A stretch of 64,000 nt of DNA from Megamerina dolium (Eukaryota; Arthropoda; Insecta; Diptera; Megamerinidae): assembly GCA_963854835.1 (NCBI GenBank), contig OY978530.1, positions 35,602,639-35,666,638 on the forward strand, given 5' to 3'. Made by a program: the position numbers and the translations under genes. Shown in pieces: positions 10,814 to 20,457 of this stretch; position 1 is the stretch's first letter; the number at the start of each line of letters is the position of its first letter. Under the pieces are notes generated by a model. The model ran no database searches, was not told the origin of the DNA, and worked only from the letters and a program-made list of their open reading frames with translations.

Positions 10814-11644
10814 TTGTGTGGCATGTGGCACCGTCTTGTTGAAACCACATATTCTCTAAGTCGTATTCTTCAATAGCAGGCAAAAAAAAGTCGGTTATCA
10901 TATGACCATAACGCTTCGAATTGACGGTGACAGTCGTTCCATCGTCGTTTTCGAAGAAGTAAGGTCCAATCACACCTCCGGACCAAAGAGCGCACCAAGC
11001 AATATGACAATTTTGTTTGTTAACATACCCACCGAGTGAGAAATGTTCTTCGTCGCTGAAGAAAATTTTGTTCGAAAAATCGCCGTCCACCGCCTGTTGT
11101 TCAAGCACCCATTCGACGTATCTACGACGTTGTGAATGGTCAGCTGGCTTCAGTTGTTGTGTGAGCTGGATTTTATATGGATGTAGGTGTAGATCCAAAT
11201 GCAAAATACGCCATAATGTGCCGTAAGACAGTCCTAATTCCTGATAACGACGAGGAATCGACACATTCGGGTCTTCGGCAACACTTTCACTTACAGTAGC
11301 GATATTTTCGATGGTACGAGCGAAACGATGATGCACAGGCCTTACAATATCTGTAACCGATCCAGTCTCTTCATATTTCTTCACAATTTTGCCAATTGCT
11401 TGCGTAGTTGGACGATTATGTAAACCATAATCTCCTCTTAAAGCACGATATGTGGCTGTGGCAGAATCACCATTTTTGTAGTAGGTTTTTACAATTTTAA
11501 TGCGTTGTGCGATAGTTAAGCGATCCATTTTCGCAAATGTCAGACTTTGAACTGAAAAAGAAAGAAATTGTTTTAACAACTCAGTTTGACAGATGTCAAA
11601 TTCTAGCCCTATACTTTTGAAACCGCGAAATGGATAACCCTTTA
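10814..11644 (-). mobile_element. rosa-like mariner copy 2, 3'-truncated
   Basis: Its transposase frame is the best preserved for the first two thirds: helix-turn-helix region (MDRLTIAQRIKIVKTYYK), intact sequence through the site broken in other copies, FFSDEEHFSLGG, an 8-T run and QQDGATCHT. The copy stops at 10814, before the third catalytic Asp. A gap after NKQNCHI removes the segment present in copy 1. Its frame runs on into minor capsid sequence, creating a chimeric ORF (10575-11660). The 5' inverted repeat is complete next to 11644. Confidence 0.88.
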
Positions 11645-11998
11645 TTATTATTAGGCTCAATTTTCAAAATATCCTTTATATTCATATCTTCATACTTTTC
11701 AACAACAAAGTCAATTATATCATCAATTTCATATGATCCTAGTGGAATCTCGATAACATGGTCACCAATGTGAAATAAATTATTTCCATAGTCCACATTA
11801 GGTATTGAGTGATAAGTGGTAAAATCAACTAGAGCACAAGCGTAATCATCATTCAACTCTATGGGTGGAAAAAAATATGCTGTTAGCTCTGAGCTTTTTC
11901 CAACCAATTCTATTGTTCTGGACATCTTAACTATAAATACGATTATGATTAAATAAAATACACCACATTTCGTTTCATTTACTTTTTTATTTATAAAA

Positions 11999-12947
11999 TC
12001 ATACAATATCGCTTTTATTTATCCATGAATTATGCTCTTTAGAGAATACGAGCCATTTAATATAGGCTTTATCACCTGTAGTTTTCACAATTTTTTCAAT
12101 TAAATACATATCAGGGTATTTCGTCTTCATAAGCTCATATTCATAAAACCCCCTTTTTATAGGATATCCTTGATAGTCTTCTAGTATATATGTTGTAGGA
12201 TTAGTTTTTTTGAATTTGCTTAATTTTAAATATCTCAGTAGTCCAATTCCGTGTATACCCCTTCTCAAAACCATGCTTATATTTACTTATTCGAACATTT
12301 GACCCCACAGTGAATTTAGATAGATGAAAGACCTTCAAATGGTTATATACAGTTTCTAAAAGATCTTTCTCATTCGACGAATTTACATCAACCGGTGCCA
12401 TTTTTATCGTTCTATGCATTTTATGATTATATTCATCAACCAATTTTTGATAATTATTAATCCCTCGATATGATCCGTTATAGCTAAACTCCTTCCACAT
12501 CATACCCTTTAATGTTCGATTAAAGCGTTCAACTATTGACGCCTTTAGCGGACTAAATGTTGAGTAATGATTAATATTATGCTCATCCATCAATTTTTTA
12601 AAATGATGATCATTCATAAATTTCTTAAATCGTTTTTTGAAAAATTCTTTTATATTATCAGTTTGAAGATTTTTCGGTATTCGTCTATCATTTTCAAATA
12701 TATTCTTCATAGCTTGTGTTACATGGTCGGCACTTTTTATTTTAATCGCTATTGCCCAGGCGAATTGCGAGAAAGTGTCTATAATTGTTAGAAGGAATCG
12801 ATATCTACGATTTAATGCTACGTATGCGCCCATTTCAACTAAATCCGCCTGCCACAAGACATCAACACCTTTAGTAATTACTCGTCGGCGATTAAAATTT
12901 TTACGAGCTTGTCGATGAAGCTCTTCAACTAAATCTCGTTTACTCAT
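11999..12947 (-). pseudogene. Maverick retroviral-type integrase with chromodomain, frameshifted
   Basis: The N-terminal 248 residues (12947-12201) hold the rve core. The catalytic acidic residues are D35 (LWQADLVEM), D97 (LQTDNIKEF) and E140 (KASIVERFNRTLK). The C-terminal frame (12274-11999) carries a chromodomain-like tail, YLIEKIVKTTGDKAYIKW. The enzyme would insert the element into chromatin. Oddities: a frameshift between the two parts near 12230; Ile where Gly is expected after TDN; and 42 residues between D97 and E140 instead of about 35, with a repeated Lys/Phe segment between them. The ATG overlaps the stop of the upstream ORF as ATGA. I see no full N-terminal zinc domain. Confidence 0.85.
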
Positions 12948-13393
12948 TCTTTATTATTATTTTCTAGATTTTTCAATATCTCATACATTTCCATAGCCTC
13001 GTCTGATGATAATGAAGGTGTTTCCTTAAGTACATAGTATTTATATATATAGTGTTCGAGGTCTTCATGTAGAGAAGTTAATCTAGCTTCTGTAGCTTTA
13101 ATTTTCCCAAGTAGATCATTATTCAATGTTTCAATTTTAGAAATTAGAATCCTATTATCAACTTCATTTTTTTCTAGTTTTGACATTCTTTCATTGACAC
13201 GTTCATCAACATATACCCTAGTGACTCCATCAGATTCATCAACTGGTACACCGACTTTTGTTAATCGATGATTTTGAAAGCTTATACATTTGAATGAAGC
13301 GTTTGTCTTTACACCCAAAATTTTGTTCACACCGCGACGTAACTCCCCCTTAGTAATACTCTCAGAATAACGACCAAACTTATCTACACTCAT
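12944..13393 (-). CDS. Maverick ORF, coiled-coil-like, unknown function
   Basis: This 149-residue intact frame starts MSVDKFGRYSESITKGELRR. Residues about 70-115 show heptad-like hydrophobic spacing (MSKLEKNEVDNRILISKIE and following), suggesting a coiled coil. The C-terminus is acidic and Asn-rich. The stop overlaps the integrase start (ATGA), implying a compact minus-strand gene series. The pattern GGPVDESDGVTRVYVD-like region around residues 50-65 is seen here as VGVPVDESDGVTRVYVD. I do not recognise the family with confidence; a virion core or tail-fibre-like structural role would be a guess. Confidence 0.6.
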   Translation of the reverse strand: MSVDKFGRYSESITKGELRRGVNKILGVKTNASFKCISFQNHRLTKVGVPVDESDGVTRVYVDERVNERMSKLEKNEVDNRILISKIETLNNDLLGKIKATEARLTSLHEDLEHYIYKYYVLKETPSLSSDEAMEMYEILKNLENNNKE

Positions 13394-13447
13394 AGTGCTA
13401 GTGAATGATATAGAGTGTCGTTATCATATTATAATCTAAACTTAATA

Positions 13448-14476
13448 TTATATTATAATCTTTGATTCTCGTAATTCTTCAATAATGGATATTATCTCAT
13501 TGTTATGACTGGAATTTCCAGCAGCTTTTGATGCTATCAAGACACGAAGGCGATCAACCAACTCATTTGGATTATCCCAATAGACATAATTAGATTTAGC
13601 TGTATTTAACTTCATCACATCATCATTGATGAACTGATTACGTTTCAGTCCTTGACCCTTTTTTGGAGTTGATTTAAATAAATCTTTTAGAATTTGATAT
13701 TTATACGCTTTCGTAACTTTCACTCCACCTGATAGCTCGAAATGTCGTTTATGCGCATTAGTTGATAAGAGAATTTCTTTATAGTTATCCAAATCTATAT
13801 GCTTATATCCTTTCGGCACTTTATGAAAAAGTAATTGAAGTAGACCTGGAGTTAAAGTCCAACTTCTTTCACCTATCTCAATTTTATCATCTTCAAATTT
13901 CAGTGACTTATTTCCGAACATGTAATTTCCATGAGCATCTTGATGAAATCCATATACCAAATCTAATTGCTTTTGCTGCTTTAAAAGTGAAATATTTGTT
14001 ATTAATTGTGAAGATGATGGTGATTTTTCTAATGTTGATGAAATACTATCATGAGTAGTATCGACAAGAGTGTCACCGAATATTTTCGAATAAAAAACAT
14101 CATCATTAGTAGTGGTGCTAATATTATTATTACGACTTCGTGATGATGATACTCTCTTTGGTGTGCTGGTAGTAATTTTAGTCTTCTCATACGGTAAAGG
14201 ATTTTCAGATTGAAATAGTTTCCGATCACCTTTATATGGAGTATATTCATCATTAGTATATTCATCATTATGACCTTTAATATTCGATTCATTAGTGTTT
14301 AATGTGCCAACTTTATCAATCAAAGCTTTCAGAGGTGTTGTTATAAAATGAAATGTTTTTTCCAATTGATTTTCCGTATCAACTTCACCCAACTTGATGC
14401 TTTTAAACTTTTGTTTTAGCGACTTTCGCGCCTTAACAATTTCTTTCAACATTTTTGGATCGACTTTCCGCAGCAT
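13448..14476 (-). CDS. Conserved Maverick ORF of unknown function
   Basis: This 342-residue intact frame begins MLRKVDPKMLKEIVKARKSL. It has a basic N-terminal third with helical character, a Ser/Thr/Asn-rich linker (residues about 90-160), and a C-terminal half with YGFHQDAHGNYMFGNKSLKF, WTLTPGLLQLLFHKVP and LSTNAHKRHF. The GLW/GLL-type block followed by a TNAH motif is something I remember from hypothetical proteins of many Polintons, but the role is not established. It lies 55 bp downstream of nothing obvious and upstream of the coiled-coil ORF, in the same direction. No membrane segment is visible. Confidence 0.6.
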   Translation of the reverse strand: MLRKVDPKMLKEIVKARKSLKQKFKSIKLGEVDTENQLEKTFHFITTPLKALIDKVGTLNTNESNIKGHNDEYTNDEYTPYKGDRKLFQSENPLPYEKTKITTSTPKRVSSSRSRNNNISTTTNDDVFYSKIFGDTLVDTTHDSISSTLEKSPSSSQLITNISLLKQQKQLDLVYGFHQDAHGNYMFGNKSLKFEDDKIEIGERSWTLTPGLLQLLFHKVPKGYKHIDLDNYKEILLSTNAHKRHFELSGGVKVTKAYKYQILKDLFKSTPKKGQGLKRNQFINDDVMKLNTAKSNYVYWDNPNELVDRLRVLIASKAAGNSSHNNEIISIIEELRESKIII

Positions 14477-14543
14477 ATCTGCATGCGAGTATAGAATTAT
14501 CTTAAATGTCTGTATATATTCGATTCATAGATTATATATATAG

Positions 14544-15141
14544 CTAATATTTTATAAATATATCGAACCCTTTCCTATAACGTCCATCAGCAATTGGATC
14601 ATCTTTAAATATTACGAGAAATCCATATTTATCACACCAGCATTCTTTACACATCTCATGAAACTGCTCATATGTAAGATCAGTTCCAACATGATCATTA
14701 TACACATGCTTAATATTTAACTCATCTTGCTTAAACATTATTATTAAGTTAGCATTATCACGAATTAAATGCTTTGGAATGCGTGTATATGTTTGACATA
14801 AATAGAAGCTATCAATTTTATTATGACAACCCATGCAGAAATATACTCGAATATTATTTTGTTTTTCACACGCGACATCATCAAATATCATAATGGAATT
14901 TTCTCTGGCTTCATTTGGTGGTATAACTTCCTCATTCTCTGAGAATGTGAAAAACCCCATCCCTTTTATCGGAGTGAGTAACTTCTTCAAATATTGATAT
15001 TTAGCCACAATTCGATGGTCAGATAATTAAACATCTGATTGTATTCGGTAGTAGGAGTCCATGACGACGTTTTAAAGTATCATTTGTTTTAAAGTCTAAA
15101 TTCCTCACAACAATTTTTTTATCCTGTCTTATGAACTTCAT
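14544..15141 (-). pseudogene. Maverick DNA-packaging ATPase (FtsK/HerA-like), P-loop region deleted
   Basis: The N-terminus (ATG at 15141) reads MKFIRQDKKIVVRNLDFKTN, then RRHGLLLPNTIRCLII and a TGA. Only the first part of the Walker A segment (PSNCG) remains before the sequence jumps to KYQYLKKLLTPIKG. The downstream part (15008-14544) keeps Walker B (NSIMIFDDVACE) and the later motif CHNKIDSFYLCQTYTRIPKH. The enzyme would pump DNA into capsids. The Lys-Thr of the P-loop and roughly 30-40 residues after it are missing, so ATP binding is lost even if the stop were read through. Confidence 0.8.
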
Positions 15142-15289
15142 TTTAACGACTGAATTACATTATATAATAAGCACATCCTCTTCACATAATATTATTAGTA
15201 TATTGTCATCATTTCATGTTGCAACAATAGATAACTATTAATAATGGGTTTATTAATTTAAAAAGGTCTCAGTCATAGAAAACAACTTC

Positions 15290-15928
15290 ATGGTGGTGGA
15301 CTTGTTGGATGGGATAATTAATTCTTTACCAGTTGAATTACATTTACCTGGCTATAAATTTTGCAGTCCTGGTACTAAGCTTACAAAGCGTTTAAATAGA
15401 GGTGATAAGGGTGTAAATCCATTAGATGCTGCTTGTAGAGAGCACGATATTACGTATTTTCAAAACAAAGACTTAGATAGAAGACACATTGCTGATAAAC
15501 AACTTGTTGAAAGAGCTTGGCAAAGAGTAACTTCAAAGGATAGTAGCATTGGTGAGAAGGCAAGTGCTTGGCTTGTGACGAACGCGATGAAATCTAAAGT
15601 TAAATTCGGAATGGGTAATAACATTACGAAGACGAGAAGGAAACGAAAATGTGTAAAAAGCAAATGTCCTAAAAAATTATTTATAACATCAGATGCCTGA
15701 TAGCGTTGAAAAAGCTGTGAAAAATTGGGTGCACTTGGTGGTTTAGCATCAGGAGGATCGGCTATCGTCAAGGCTGTCAACAGCGCCAAAGCAGCTAGAG
15801 AGCAGTTGGATGAAACAAACCGTCATAATAAGACAATGGAAGCGATTGCTATGGGAAAAGGTTTATATTTGAAGCCATATCGGAAGGGGTACGGCTTCTT
15901 TTATCGACCACAAGCAAAAAACTTTTAA
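15290..15928 (+). pseudogene. Maverick phospholipase A2-like protein with C-terminal GLYLKPY region, frameshifted
   Basis: The first frame (15290-15700) has a PLA2-like core: calcium-loop-like YKFCSPGTKL, then NPLDAACREHDITYF containing the His-Asp catalytic pair, and RRHIADKQL. A Lys/Arg-rich stretch (KTRRKRKCVK) follows. A second frame (15725-15928) carries GALGGLASGGSAIV, NRHNKTMEAIAMGKGLYLKP and ends in ...RPQAKNF. In related elements these are, from memory, one protein, so I join them as one gene broken near 15700-15725. PLA2 domains in parvovirus-like virions act in membrane exit, so that role is inferred here. Ser replaces the usual Gly in the calcium loop (CSPGT). The start was chosen at the first ATG before the core. 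Confidence 0.72.
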
Positions 15929-15930
15929 GT

Positions 15931-16298
15931 ATGTTACCCAAGAGAGCGCTCACTGACGTCGACATTATAAAATTCCCGAAAAATATACCACACTTTCGCG
16001 GAGTTTTCATGAGTGATACTCTTCCACGAAAACCTCATGTGATCGAGTGCGGAATTGTGAACCTTGATAGTATACAAAGCAGTGGAACACATTGGGTAGC
16101 ATACTATAAAAATAAAAGTCATATTGAATATTATGATAGCTACGGAAATTTACCTCCACCAAAAGAACTGATAAAATATTTGGGGACAAACATCAACTAT
16201 AATTATAAGCGTTATCAGAAATTCAATACATACACTTGTGGTATGTGGTATGGTATCTATGTCTAAAATTTTTATATCAACTTTCTCACACTTTTTAA
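15931..16298 (+). pseudogene. Maverick adenain-like cysteine protease
   Basis: The frame to 16266 contains IPHFRGVFMSDTLPRKP, ECGIVNLDS, the catalytic His motif GTHWVAYYKN, the acidic partner YYDSYGNLPPPKEL and the catalytic Cys in NTYTCG. A one-base shift right after the Cys puts the expected C-terminal segment (LKFLYQLSHTF, ending about 16298) out of frame. These proteases mature capsid proteins. The ATG follows the upstream stop by two bases, suggesting co-expression. All three catalytic residues are visible, so damage is limited to the end. Confidence 0.82.
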
Positions 16299-16354
16299 AT
16301 AAATTAAATAAAAAACAATATATTTTTTTCACACCTCAACAAGCGAACAATATT

Positions 16355-16702
16355 TTATTTATTTATTTTTATATAAGTAGTTGAATTATCTAAAACATTT
16401 AGAGCTTCGGTATATTTTAATTCATTAAAAATAATTTGTAATTTTTCAAAGGCGTCATGTCCTCGATGGGTTATCTTTGTGAATAGTTCTGCATGAAGCC
16501 TCCTTTCTCTATTATATTCATCAACATCGTCATCATCTTCATCATCAAAGATGTTGGGATATAATCTATACTGTATTATAGATTATATGCGCTGTGTTAT
16601 GAGGCTGTTTTCCACACATTTATTCGAAAGTTATTTATAATTTGTTAGACGGATTAATTGTTTAATATTTCTTAAAATAATCTCTCGGTGTATATCGTCC
16701 AT
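16355..16702 (-). pseudogene. CARD-like death-fold protein in Maverick cargo region, two in-frame stops
   Basis: Starting at ATG 16702 the minus strand gives a 115-codon frame with no frameshift and two TAA codons (positions 24 and 40). The C-terminal half reads VDEYNRERRLHAELFTKI then THRGHDAFEKLQIIFNELKY then TEALNVL. The RG-x-DAF-x-KL block and amphipathic helices, preceded by MDDIHREIILRNIKQLIRL as a first helix, fit a caspase-recruitment domain. Length (about 115) equals one CARD and nothing else. CARD proteins assemble apoptosis and immunity complexes, so a mobile-element copy could act as a decoy inhibitor; that is inference. It lies between the protease and orphan ORFs, in opposite direction to the protease. 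Confidence 0.6.
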
Positions 16703-16748
16703 GATTATTTTATTGAAGCTTGCTTCACTCTATCACTAACTCCGTTTA

Positions 16749-16949
16749 TTAATTCTTCAATCTTTTATACGGAACATTTGATGTACTATACTATTTTGCA
16801 TCCTCTTCCTCAGTGTTTAGCTCCTTCGAATTTGAATGGACTTCATACTGCTTTCTCTTCGCAGCAGTATCTTCCATTTATATGTGGCCATATTTATTAC
16901 TACCACCGCTACTATTACTACCAAATGAAGTATTTAGATTAGAATCCAT
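16749..16949 (-). other. Degraded small reading frames upstream of the CARD-like gene
   Basis: ATG at 16949 opens MDSNLNTSFGSNSSGGSNKY and stops after 22 codons. A second ATG nearby gives a charged stretch (AAKRKQYEVHSNSKELNTEE) ending in TAG, then more codons to TAA. This could be a short regulatory or linker gene of the Maverick now decayed, or non-coding. No family is recognised. Confidence 0.25.
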
Positions 16950-17232
16950 TGTCTTCTACGTAAAACTTTATCAAAGACTAATGAGAACTTCAAATCGATA
17001 TACTCAATTTATATCAAAAAATTATTGATACTTTTGCTTACTCAACAGTGAAGTTTGAATATAATATAAACAAAATGTATCGATTATTAGCATACGAAGT
17101 CTGAGTGTAAACAATAAACAAACAAAATAAATAAATATTTTGAAACTCTTTATTATCATCAAGTATTATATTACATGCTATAATAGTAAAAAATTCATTA
17201 ATGAACATGAATGATTGCATCATATAATTAGA
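16950..17232. other. AT-rich spacer, no feature seen
   Basis: No open frame with recognisable content, repeat or inverted repeat was found. It lies between two minus-strand cargo-like frames of the Maverick. Confidence 0.5.
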
Positions 17233-17760
17233 TTAGAATATTGACATTGTATACAGATGTTCAATAGGTTGCACATTTAAGATTTCAATATCAGATCTAC
17301 AGTTTTCATCAGAATAACGAACTAATGCAACTTCACCATCAATAAGCTGTTCAGTTACAACTTCACGATATTCACTACATCGAATACTCATACTTCGTTT
17401 CTCGTAGTTTGAGTCATAGGTGCATCGAATTGTTATGTATGTACCAGAATCATAAAGTAGTTTAAAATGTCTGTAGAAAGGAAGTTCACTTTGAATTATA
17501 CCATTAATTTCTTGCTCTTTGTGTATCAAATCTTGCCTGAATGCTTCAATAGCTTCAGTCACGGTGAAAAAATGTTTAGTTGCCCCCTCCGTACTTGAAA
17601 TTGATGGTGTCGTTTTAGTAGGTTCATCGCTAAATACTCTATCTTCATTTTTCGTAGTACTAAGCATAGAAAAAGCTATGTCGATGTCGATCACCTCATC
17701 ATTTGGTAGAGTCAAACGAAATCCATATGTGTCGTCAAGAAGCGTTTTTCTTAACCTCAA
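17233..17760 (-). CDS. Orphan Maverick-region ORF, unknown function
   Basis: This open frame of up to 175 codons ends at 17233. The leftmost possible start in the frame is a TTG; the first in-frame ATG falls at AFSMLSTT, about residue 32, so the N-terminus is uncertain. Visible features: LLDDTYGFRLTLPNDEVIDI, a Ser/Thr-rich linker, a likely amphipathic helix (AIEAFRQDLIHKEQEING), and a beta-rich C-terminus (TYITIRCTYDSNYEKRSMSI; LIDGEVALVRYSDENC). I do not recognise it. Position after the CARD-like gene suggests cargo of the element. It is free of stops, unlike most neighbours. Confidence 0.5.
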   Translation of the reverse strand: MRLRKTLLDDTYGFRLTLPNDEVIDIDIAFSMLSTTKNEDRVFSDEPTKTTPSISSTEGATKHFFTVTEAIEAFRQDLIHKEQEINGIIQSELPFYRHFKLLYDSGTYITIRCTYDSNYEKRSMSIRCSEYREVVTEQLIDGEVALVRYSDENCRSDIEILNVQPIEHLYTMSIF

Positions 17761-18245
17761 AATACAAAAGCTAAATTAGCTACGAAGCCGATATTAATTG
17801 AAATAAAACAGAGCGATGTGTAAGGTTTGGTTGCCATCAAAAAACTAATTTATTATATTATATTCAAACATGTAAAAGTATGATCTCAAAGAACAAAGCA
17901 TAAGAGAATTGACTAACGGTTAAATCTTATTTCAATTATATTAAATAATATTCATCTGTTCCATTATATTAAATACATAAGAAAAACAATTAACGGGTTA
18001 ATCGTAGTATATACAGGGGTTCTCAAACCATGGCCAAACAGTTATAGTGCAGATGTTCTTAACGTTTGGGTATATGACCCAACACCATATTTTCCCTTTC
18101 TTCCACCATCTGATGTAGACACAAAATTTATTGGTATTCGCTCTGCTGAAAGTATTTGCTTATACATTAAAGCAAATAAACTCAGCAAGGTGTATATCTT
18201 CATAAATCTGACTTTACTAACTATATTGAAAAATATAGTACTAAT
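17761..18245. other. AT-rich right flank of the Maverick with a signal-peptide-like minus ORF
   Basis: On the minus strand, 18251-18042 encodes MKIYTLLSLFALMYKQILSA, a convincing signal peptide, followed by INFVSTSDGG and, after one in-frame TAA, LFGHGLRTPVYTTINP. Signal peptide plus an HGxRTP motif recalls the N-terminus of histidine acid phosphatases, but Gly stands where Arg is expected before His. The plus strand is also open here (about 17920-18240; DVLNVWVYDPTPYFPFLPPS), so only one or neither can be real. The Maverick terminal inverted repeat was not found. Confidence 0.25.
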
Positions 18246-19215
<970 letters not shown>

Positions 19216-20303
19216 ATATCTACTTCCGACCATATTCTGCTTATGAGCTGGTGCATGCAGGCGAGCATCTCATCGTAATTGGGGTGTTCGGGCAATTTCC
19301 TCCACTGGCCGAATTGTTCGTAGCATTACCATTCAGTAATGTGGAAAGGCGTTTCCTCCATAGGCTCAGTACACTCTGGACATCTGTAACCAGATTCCCG
19401 TTTCCATCACGACAAGAAGAGGCTTCGGGATTTAAACCCCCACTCAGGAGCTTGATCTTTTCGAAGAATTTTCTAGTTCTCATTCTTGTCGGTACACATC
19501 TCTATCTCCTCACACTCGCGTCTTTCCAACTCCCTCTTCTTGCGCCTGAAAAGACGTCTCTCTGCACTCCTTTTCTCTCTGTACCGCTCCTTAACACCTC
19601 GCGTTGCGAATGCATGCAAAGTTTTTCTGTAGGCGGCGTCTTTCTCTGTGGTAGCGTCGCGCAATCCTGATCATACCACTCATTACTCAGAGGCCGGTAG
19701 TAACCGATTACATCCTCGGCAGCAGTAGTCATGGAGTGGGATATATGTGTCCACCGTGCGCATGTATCATCAAGTGGCGGAGTGTTCTGCATAAGCAGAA
19801 TACTCCCCCACGAGTGGCATATGTATCTGCTGTGGGACTTCTCTTGTTATTTGCGACACATAAACGTGTGCGCAACAAGGTAGTGATCCGAGTCGATGTT
19901 GGCAAAACGGATCGAATTCACGTCCATCACACGGGAAGCATTCCTTCCGTCAATCATCACATGTTTAATTTGATTTCTTGTTCATTGATCTGGAGACAGC
20001 CACGTCGCTTTGTGGATGTCGAGATGTTGGAATCTGGTACCACCAATTACCATGTTTCGTGATGCGGCGAAGTCAATCAGCCTCATTCCGTTATCGGAGG
20101 TGTTCTGGTGGAGGCTGAATTTTCCGACAGTTGGACCAAAGGTACCTTCCTTTCCCACCCTGCCATTAAAGGTGCCAAGCACGATTTTGATATCGTGACG
20201 GAGGCAGCGGTCGGTGCTGAAAGAAGCTCTCCTTGGTCAAATTGTCCTTCTCATCCGTCGGAGCGTGGGTACATATAAGGCTGATGTTAAAGAATTTTGC
20301 CCT
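19216..20303 (-). pseudogene. RTE-type LINE fragment a (endonuclease end to start of RT)
   Basis: Read on the minus strand it starts inside the endonuclease (KEGTFGPTVGKFSLHQNTSD near 20150; GTRFQHLDIHKATWLSP near 20000). It then covers the linker (EVIGYYRPLSNEWYDQ near 19700; CTDKNETRKFFEKI-type near 19500-19480) and ends where the RT domain begins. Both ends are cut: unusually for a LINE, the 3' half is missing. Several frame changes occur (19480, 19660, 19800, 19980). The protein would be the endonuclease/RT of an RTE-clade element. Confidence 0.82.
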
Positions 20304-20457
20304 CTACCCTTCATTAACAAATAAAGGCAGTTACACACGTTACCTTGCGAAAACACCACCAATTCATTGTTGTAGCGAAATCACCATTTTTACGTTTTAT
20401 ATTCACAAAGTTATAAAATGCTTTAGAATTGATATGAAGTTCAGCTTTTAGTTTACT

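Larger units (their letters stand above)
9208..11925 (-). pseudogene. Maverick minor capsid (penton-like) protein, split by two rosa elements
   Basis: Read right to left, the N-terminus (11925 to about 11645) starts MSRTIELVGKSSELTAYFFP and includes IPLGSYEIDDIIDF. The middle (10812-10610) reads MQIEILSTTDPIYFDRERT and GLLGFSRLELKPNKYH. The C-terminus (about 9356-9208) has VSVLPGYKISERPQTLIYLP and VRIVDQDGKLVNF. These match the single jelly-roll minor capsid of Polintons. A rosa copy in minus orientation separates the N-terminus from the middle, and one in plus orientation separates the middle from the C-terminus. The last codons are shifted after VNF. The start was chosen at the Met that begins the conserved region rather than the upstream Met at 12006. 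Confidence 0.82.
3310..18240. mobile_element. Maverick/Polinton DNA transposon, degraded
   Basis: Over about 15 kb lie remnants of protein-primed family B polymerase, double and single jelly-roll capsid proteins, chromodomain integrase, FtsK/HerA-type packaging ATPase, phospholipase A2-like protein and adenain-like protease. This is the diagnostic Polinton set. Gene directions are polB (+), seven or more genes on minus, then PLA2 and protease (+), then cargo-like ORFs (-). The left terminus was removed by the LTR element. The right terminus was not found: the last plausible Maverick sequence runs to about 18240, where a rosa fragment starts. Most genes carry stops, frameshifts or insertions. 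Confidence 0.9.
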
